Shown here: one piece after another, positions 59,957 through 64,000 of the stretch
Position numbering within the stretch: the stretch's first letter is position 1
Layout: every line of letters starts with the position of its first letter
Origin: Flagellimonas sediminis
GTDB lineage: Bacteria > Bacteroidota > Bacteroidia > Flavobacteriales > Flavobacteriaceae
Length of the DNA stretch: 64,000 nucleotides
NCBI RefSeq assembly: GCF_010500845.1
Contig: NZ_JAAAMI010000005.1
Coordinates: 248,001-312,000, forward strand
Direction of reading: 5' to 3'
Notes under the pieces: model-generated
Seen by the model: the letters and a program-made list of their open reading frames with translations, nothing else
The model's database searches: none
Told to the model about the DNA's origin: nothing
Program-made: the position numbers and the translations under genes

Positions 59957-61129
59957 TTATGCAAGATTTTGAATGCCAATGTTACTGGTTTCCACAATTT
60001 CATGGATATCGTTGTCCACAATTTCCTTTTTGCGGTCAGCATATTTCAGGAAGTTTTCGTAGACTACGTCCAATTGCAGTTTGGTGAGCTCGTAGCCTAC
60101 TTTTTTGGCACGGTAGGCCAAAGCGGCACGTCCGCTTCTGGCTGTCAGAACAATGGATGATTCACTGACGCCAACATCCTTTGGGTCGATGATTTCATAG
60201 GTTTCACGCTGTTTGATCACCCCATCTTGGTGGATCCCTGAACTGTGGGCGAAAGCATTGGATCCCACAATGGCCTTGTTGGGCTGTACAGGCATCCCCA
60301 TTTTTTGGGAAACCATTTGGCTGGTATCCCACAATAATTTACTGTTGATGTTGGTGTCTAAGTTTAGGTAGGGGTGTTGTCTCAAGATCATCACTACTTC
60401 CTCCAACGAAGTGTTACCTGCACGTTCCCCAATACCGTTTATGGTACATTCTATCTGTCTTGCCCCGTTGATTACCCCGGCAATGGAATTTGCAGTGGCA
60501 AGACCAAGGTCGTTATGGCAGTGGCAAGACAGGATGGCCTTGTCTATGCCCTTGACGTTTTCCTTCAAATATTTCATCTTGGCCCCATACTCTTCAGGCA
60601 AACAATAACCAGTGGTATCGGGAATGTTCAATACAGTGGCGCCAGCTTTGATCACGGCTTCGCAGACCCTGGCCAAATACTCGTTGTCCGTACGGCCCGC
60701 GTCTTCGGCATAAAATTCTACATCTTCCACAAACGTTTTAGCGTAGGCAACTGCCTCAACTGCTCTTTCAATGATCTGCTCGCGAGTGGAGTTGAATTTA
60801 TATTTGATATGGGAATCAGAGGTTCCGATCCCTGTATGTATTCTTGGTTTTTTCGCAATTTTGATGGCCTCGGCGGCCACTTCTATATCTTTTTTAACGG
60901 CACGTGTCAATCCACAGACCGTAGCATTCTTTACCAATTTGGCAATTTCTTGTACAGAATTGAAGTCGCCAGGGGAGGAAATAGGGAAGCCGGCTTCGAT
61001 CACATCAACACCCAGTTGATCCAATCTTTCGGCGATAACCAATTTTTGTTCCGTGTCCAATTTGCACCCCGGAACTTGTTCTCCATCTCTTAGCGTTGTA
61101 TCAAAAATTTGTACCTTATCTTTACCCAT
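59957..61129 (-). CDS. leuA: LeuA, 2-isopropylmalate synthase (short form)
   Basis: First committed enzyme of leucine synthesis; condenses acetyl-CoA with 2-oxoisovalerate. The 390-residue catalytic barrel has [11 protein letters not shown] (11-21) and the metal-binding HCHNDLG. It ends at about the point where the leucine-sensing regulatory domain of long forms would begin ([24 protein letters not shown]), so feedback inhibition by that domain is absent. This short form is common in Bacteroidota. leuC and leuD are not in the window. Confidence 0.96.
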   Translation of the reverse strand: MGKDKVQIFDTTLRDGEQVPGCKLDTEQKLVIAERLDQLGVDVIEAGFPISSPGDFNSVQEIAKLVKNATVCGLTRAVKKDIEVAAEAIKIAKKPRIHTGIGTSDSHIKYKFNSTREQIIERAVEAVAYAKTFVEDVEFYAEDAGRTDNEYLARVCEAVIKAGATVLNIPDTTGYCLPEEYGAKMKYLKENVKGIDKAILSCHCHNDLGLATANSIAGVINGARQIECTINGIGERAGNTSLEEVVMILRQHPYLNLDTNINSKLLWDTSQMVSQKMGMPVQPNKAIVGSNAFAHSSGIHQDGVIKQRETYEIIDPKDVGVSESSIVLTARSGRAALAYRAKKVGYELTKLQLDVVYENFLKYADRKKEIVDNDIHEIVETSNIGIQNLA

Positions 61130-61275
61130 TATTCCAATCTGTTTTTTCTAGGATATACGAAAATAGAGAAGGTAGGGCTAAGATGAAAGGTTGGCTGGGT
61201 TTCGTTACAACGTTAAATCACATACTGAGTAGTTTAAAATGCTGAATTACAATACTTTAAATTGATTTTTTTACG

Positions 61276-62820
61276 ATGACAAATGCCCATAAGGACGCGT
61301 TGTTCGTGCTGATAAAATCGCTTTCCAAATCGGAAAAGCGCCAATTTAAACTGTATGTTGGCCGATTGGGGGTCAATACGGATGCGAAGTTTTTGGCGCT
61401 GTTTAACCTGCTGGACAAGATGCGGAAGTATGATGAGCATCAAATATTGGACAGTGGCATTGTCACAAAAGCGCAGTTATCCAACCTGAAGGCCCACCTT
61501 TATAAACAAATTTTGGTCAGTTTACGGTTGAATCCAGTGAATCAAAATGTGCGTATCCAAATTCGTGAGCAATTGGATTTTGCCACCATTCTTTATCAGA
61601 AGGGGCTTTATAAGCAAAGCCTGAAAATCTTGGATAAGGCAAAAAGCTTCGCCATAGAAAATGAGGAGAAGAACGTGGCCTACGAAATTGTGGAGTTGGA
61701 AAAGGTAATTGAGACCCAATACATCACCCGAAGTATTCCCGATCGTGCGGACGAATTGGCGGTACAGGCCAAGGAACTCAGTGCCCATAATGTGATGACC
61801 AGTAAATTGTCCAATCTTTCCCTTCAACTTTACAGTATGATGTTGAAGGTAGGCTATGTGCGGAGTGATGAAGACCTTAATACGGTCAAAAATTATTTTG
61901 AGGCTCATTTGCCCAATTACGATATCGATAGTTTGGGCTTCCGTGAAAAACTATGGTTGTACAAGGCCTATTTGTGGTACAGTCTTTTAACCCAGGACTT
62001 TTTGTCAGCCTACAAATATGCCAGTAAGTGGGTGGATCTGTTCAATGAGAACAAAACAATGATTCCGCTGAACCCCGTGTTCTATTTGAAGGGAAACCAT
62101 TATTTGTTGGAATCCCTCTTTTTTGTGAAGTATGCTTCCCAGTTCAGGGAAACCTTGGAACGGTTGGATGAACAGGTGGAAGATCCCAATTTTCCACAGA
62201 ATGACAATATCGCATCTTTGGCCTTTTTATATATCAACACCAATAAATTGAACCTTCATTTTTTAGAGGGTACCTTTGACAAGGGACTCTATTTGGTGAA
62301 TATCATTGAATACGGAATCAAAAAACACAAGGAAAGAATAGATGAGCACCATATAATGTTGCTCTATTATAAAATCGCGTGTCTTTATTTTGGCCATGGG
62401 GACAACAAAAACTGCATTGTTTATCTCAAAAAGATCATCTCGAACAAAAACCTCAAAATGCGGGAGGATCTGATGTGCTTTGCTCGGGTGTTGAGTTTGG
62501 TTGCCCATTACGAGGCCGGCATGGATTACCATCTGGAAGTACAACTTAAGAGCACCTACAAATTCTTGCTGAAAATGAATGACTTACATGCTGTTCAGAA
62601 GGAGATGATCAAGTTCTTGAGAAACCTTGGGGAGATTTACCCCTCAGACCTCAGGAACGAGTTTCAAAAGTTATATAACGAGCTGAAGAAATACGAAAAC
62701 CATCCTTATGAAAAACGGGCATTTTTGTATTTGGACATCCTTTCATGGTTGGAAAGCCACTTGGAGAACAAGCCGGTAGGACAGATCATACGGGAAAAGG
62801 CGTTGGCCCTTACCCGTTAA
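61276..62820 (+). CDS. Large TPR-like protein of unknown function
   Basis: A 514-residue soluble protein with no signal peptide. It consists almost wholly of helical repeats of TPR type, with the Bacteroidota-conserved start LFVLIKSLSKSEKRQFKLYVGR and later units such as YQKGLYKQSLKILDKAKSFAIENEEKN and MREDLMCFARVLSLVAHYEAGMDYH. Proteins with this start are widespread in flavobacteria but remain uncharacterised. Convergent with the pseudouridine synthase gene (11-bp overlap). Confidence 0.82.
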   Translation: MTNAHKDALFVLIKSLSKSEKRQFKLYVGRLGVNTDAKFLALFNLLDKMRKYDEHQILDSGIVTKAQLSNLKAHLYKQILVSLRLNPVNQNVRIQIREQLDFATILYQKGLYKQSLKILDKAKSFAIENEEKNVAYEIVELEKVIETQYITRSIPDRADELAVQAKELSAHNVMTSKLSNLSLQLYSMMLKVGYVRSDEDLNTVKNYFEAHLPNYDIDSLGFREKLWLYKAYLWYSLLTQDFLSAYKYASKWVDLFNENKTMIPLNPVFYLKGNHYLLESLFFVKYASQFRETLERLDEQVEDPNFPQNDNIASLAFLYINTNKLNLHFLEGTFDKGLYLVNIIEYGIKKHKERIDEHHIMLLYYKIACLYFGHGDNKNCIVYLKKIISNKNLKMREDLMCFARVLSLVAHYEAGMDYHLEVQLKSTYKFLLKMNDLHAVQKEMIKFLRNLGEIYPSDLRNEFQKLYNELKKYENHPYEKRAFLYLDILSWLESHLENKPVGQIIREKALALTR

Positions 62821-63550
62821 TGCACGCATCCCAAAGAGGATCTTTTGGAGGCGGTGCCACAAATTTGACGGTTTCCTTGGTAACGGGATGTTCCAGTTCC
62901 AAGCCTCTGGCATGCAGATGGATCCCGCCGTCTTGGTTGCTGCGGTCCGCTCCATATTTCAGATCACCCTTGATCCAACATCCCATGGCGGCCAATTGAG
63001 CCCTAATCTGATGGTGTCTTCCCGTTTTCAGGTCGATCTCCAACAAAAAGTAACTATCCAGTTTTTTGATCAACCTGTAATCGAGGATGGCCTTTTTACT
63101 GTTGGGCACTTCCTTGGTATGGGCATAGGATTTATTCTGTTTGGGATTGCGCACCATCCAATGGGTGAGCGTGTCACTCTCCTTTTCAGGAGGATTTTTC
63201 ACCACGGCCCAATACGTTTTTTTGGTTTTTCCTTCGGAAAACAACCTGTTCAGCCTGGGTAGTGCTTTGGAGGTCTTGGCAAAAACCACAAGTCCAGAGG
63301 TGGGTCGGTCCAACCGATGGACCACACCCAAGTACACATTGCCGGGCTTGTTGTATTTTTCCTTGAGGTAGTCCTTGACCACATCGCTCAAAGGTGCATC
63401 CCCAGTTTTGTCCCCTTGTACAATATCCCCAACGTGCTTGTTGATCACAATAACATGGTTGTCCTCAAAAAGTACCTTAAGGTTGGATTTGTCAGACCTT
63501 TGGATCTTTGGATTGTTGGATTGTTGTGTTTCGGGATTGTTAGATTTCAC
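62810..63550 (-). CDS. RluA-family pseudouridine synthase with repeat-encoded N-terminus
   Basis: Isomerises uridine in rRNA or tRNA. The catalytic Asp81 lies in HRLDRPTSG (79-87); the RluA core begins at LKVLFEDNHVIVINK (from residue 24). Residues 2-23 (KSNNPETQQSNNPKIQRSDKSN) lack family counterpart and are the translation of the octamer array at 63482-63546; the 8-residue period (SNNPETQQ, SNNPKIQR) shows it. The only ATG start overlaps the four-helix-bundle gene by ATGA. So the present start is probably borrowed from the array. Confidence 0.93.
   Translation of the reverse strand: MKSNNPETQQSNNPKIQRSDKSNLKVLFEDNHVIVINKHVGDIVQGDKTGDAPLSDVVKDYLKEKYNKPGNVYLGVVHRLDRPTSGLVVFAKTSKALPRLNRLFSEGKTKKTYWAVVKNPPEKESDTLTHWMVRNPKQNKSYAHTKEVPNSKKAILDYRLIKKLDSYFLLEIDLKTGRHHQIRAQLAAMGCWIKGDLKYGADRSNQDGGIHLHARGLELEHPVTKETVKFVAPPPKDPLWDACING
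63482..63546 (-). repeat. Octamer array within the 5' end of the pseudouridine synthase gene
   Basis: On the minus strand, seven consecutive imperfect 8-base units begin at 63546, 63538, 63530, 63522, 63514, 63506 and 63498, followed by AAATCCAAC. Consensus AATCCAAC; the best units are AATCCAAC and AATCCAAA, and the last is GGTCTGAC. Since 3 x 8 = 24 bases, the encoded peptide repeats every eight residues. It lies immediately downstream of the four-helix-bundle gene. Confidence 0.82.
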
Positions 63551-63897
63551 GTTAGGGTTGATTTGAACTTTGAGGTCATTTTGATGATTCCATTCAGTTT
63601 TTTGATGAGTTCCTGCGCTTTTTCTTTTGTGATAAATCCCAGATCATTTGAAATTAGAAGTTGTGTTTCCAATTCATACATGGAACCTATTGCAATTTCC
63701 AAAAATCTTGAGAAATCTTTGTTCGATTTTCTAGAGCAGCCTTCTGCAATATTTGATGGAACCGAAATAGAAGCCCGTCTTAACTGATTAATGATTCCAA
63801 ACTTTTCAGTTTCAAGAAAAGTGGTAGTCACCTCATAGATATCTGAACAAAATTCCCTGCTCAGCTTCCATATGGCCAGCTCTTTAAACCGATGCAT
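63547..63897 (-). CDS. Four-helix-bundle protein (23S rRNA intervening-sequence / Avd-like family)
   Basis: A 116-residue protein of the TIGR02436 family. Its hallmarks are QLRRASISVPSNIAEG (38-53) and FLEIAIGSMYELETQL (65-80). Members are encoded in intervening sequences of 23S rRNA and, as the accessory protein Avd, in diversity-generating retroelements, where Avd binds nucleic acid with the reverse transcriptase. Here no rRNA, reverse transcriptase or variable-protein gene is visible; instead the gene is bracketed by octamer arrays. Its stop overlaps the start of the pseudouridine synthase gene (ATGA). Function unknown, nucleic-acid binding inferred. Confidence 0.93.
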   Translation of the reverse strand: MHRFKELAIWKLSREFCSDIYEVTTTFLETEKFGIINQLRRASISVPSNIAEGCSRKSNKDFSRFLEIAIGSMYELETQLLISNDLGFITKEKAQELIKKLNGIIKMTSKFKSTLT

Positions 63898-63947
63898 ATT
63901 TGTTGATTTAAGGAGGCTGAAATTATTATGTTATCTTTTTACTGATT

Positions 63948-63987
63948 TTCCAATAATCAAACTATCCAATTGTCCAACAGTCTAGTA
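63948..63987 (+). repeat. Octamer array upstream of the four-helix-bundle gene
   Basis: Five 8-base units start at 63948, 63956, 63964, 63972 and 63980: TTCCAATA, ATCAAACT, ATCCAATT, GTCCAACA, GTCTAGTA. The core ATCCAA equals that of the other array but is on the opposite strand, so the two arrays point in opposite directions around the gene. Both end in a GTCT-type unit. It lies in non-coding sequence close to the window edge, so the array may continue or have a neighbour beyond it. Confidence 0.7.
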
Positions 63988-64000
63988 CGATTCTTCCTCG

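Noticed and set aside
60374..61093. Long antisense open frame opposite leuA
   Set aside because: No family similarity; it mirrors the codon structure of leuA.

Overview
The window is a gene-dense chromosomal segment from a marine-type Flavobacteriaceae bacterium. The best guess is the Muricauda/Flagellimonas/Allomuricauda group, judged from protein flavour rather than any database match. Supporting evidence is Bacteroidota-specific: a divergent RNA polymerase omega subunit, a DUF4835 protein, a PorP/SprF-type secretion protein, a bacillithiol-type YtxJ protein, promoters of the form TAnnTTTG instead of E. coli -10 boxes, many lipoproteins, and almost no Shine-Dalgarno sequences. No rRNA, tRNA, CRISPR array, integrase, transposase or prophage gene was recognised. 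The one structural RNA is a small-type SRP RNA.

Layout. 1-5.1 kb: 5'-truncated view of ribD (minus), then a tight plus-strand run GNAT acetyltransferase, prmC, LOG-family protein, ligA and a 97-aa unknown. 5.2-7.9 kb (minus): a secreted unknown and a 5'-nucleotidase split into two genes. 7.9-17.9 kb (plus): DUF6913 protein, dapA, bamD, rpoZ, coaBC, DUF4835 protein, recN, fabI, a glycosyltransferase, a YbbR-like protein and coaE, largely housekeeping and envelope assembly. 18.0-20.3 kb: a histidine kinase/OmpR-type regulator pair ending in a strong terminator. 20.4-28.0 kb (minus): a compact probable operon DUF1015 protein, YggS, exonuclease-GIY-YIG fusion, potassium channel, miaA and gluconokinase, preceded by 3-hydroxybutyryl-CoA dehydrogenase and an oxidoreductase, with a palindromic REP-like element in between. 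28.1-32.1 kb: pcm, smpB, a DUF6503 lipoprotein, a histidine phosphatase and a PorP/SprF-SPOR fusion. 32.1-38.5 kb (minus): a TetR regulator with its own palindrome, an M19 dipeptidase/RidA/GntP permease operon, and clpB. 38.6-42.4 kb: ytxJ, a lipoprotein, glyA and an unknown. 42.6-46.7 kb (minus): a signalling block of TPR-histidine kinase plus LuxR-type regulator, two very small predicted exported proteins, and a LytTR regulator whose receiver domain has lost its phosphorylation residues. 46.7-47.2 kb is the only long gene-free stretch. 47.2-64 kb: thioesterase and glutaminyl cyclotransferase, SRP RNA, an SDR enzyme, a fructose-6-phosphate aldolase-like transaldolase, a redox-dead thioredoxin-like lipoprotein, an ABC-F ATPase, a membrane unknown, a fasciclin protein, pheT, a TlpA-like lipoprotein, leuAB, a TPR-like unknown, an RluA-family pseudouridine synthase and a four-helix-bundle (23S rRNA IVP/Avd-like) protein.

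The most unusual feature is at the right edge. The four-helix-bundle gene is flanked on both sides by arrays of imperfect octamers built on ATCCAA, in opposite orientation to each other. One array is read as the first ~20 codons of the adjacent pseudouridine synthase gene. A related but heptameric pair of arrays forms an in-frame insertion between the two domains of PrmC at the left of the window. Short-period imperfect arrays intruding in frame into housekeeping genes, with one pair bracketing an IVP/Avd-like protein, suggest a repeat-generating or mobile system that deserves comparison across related strains.
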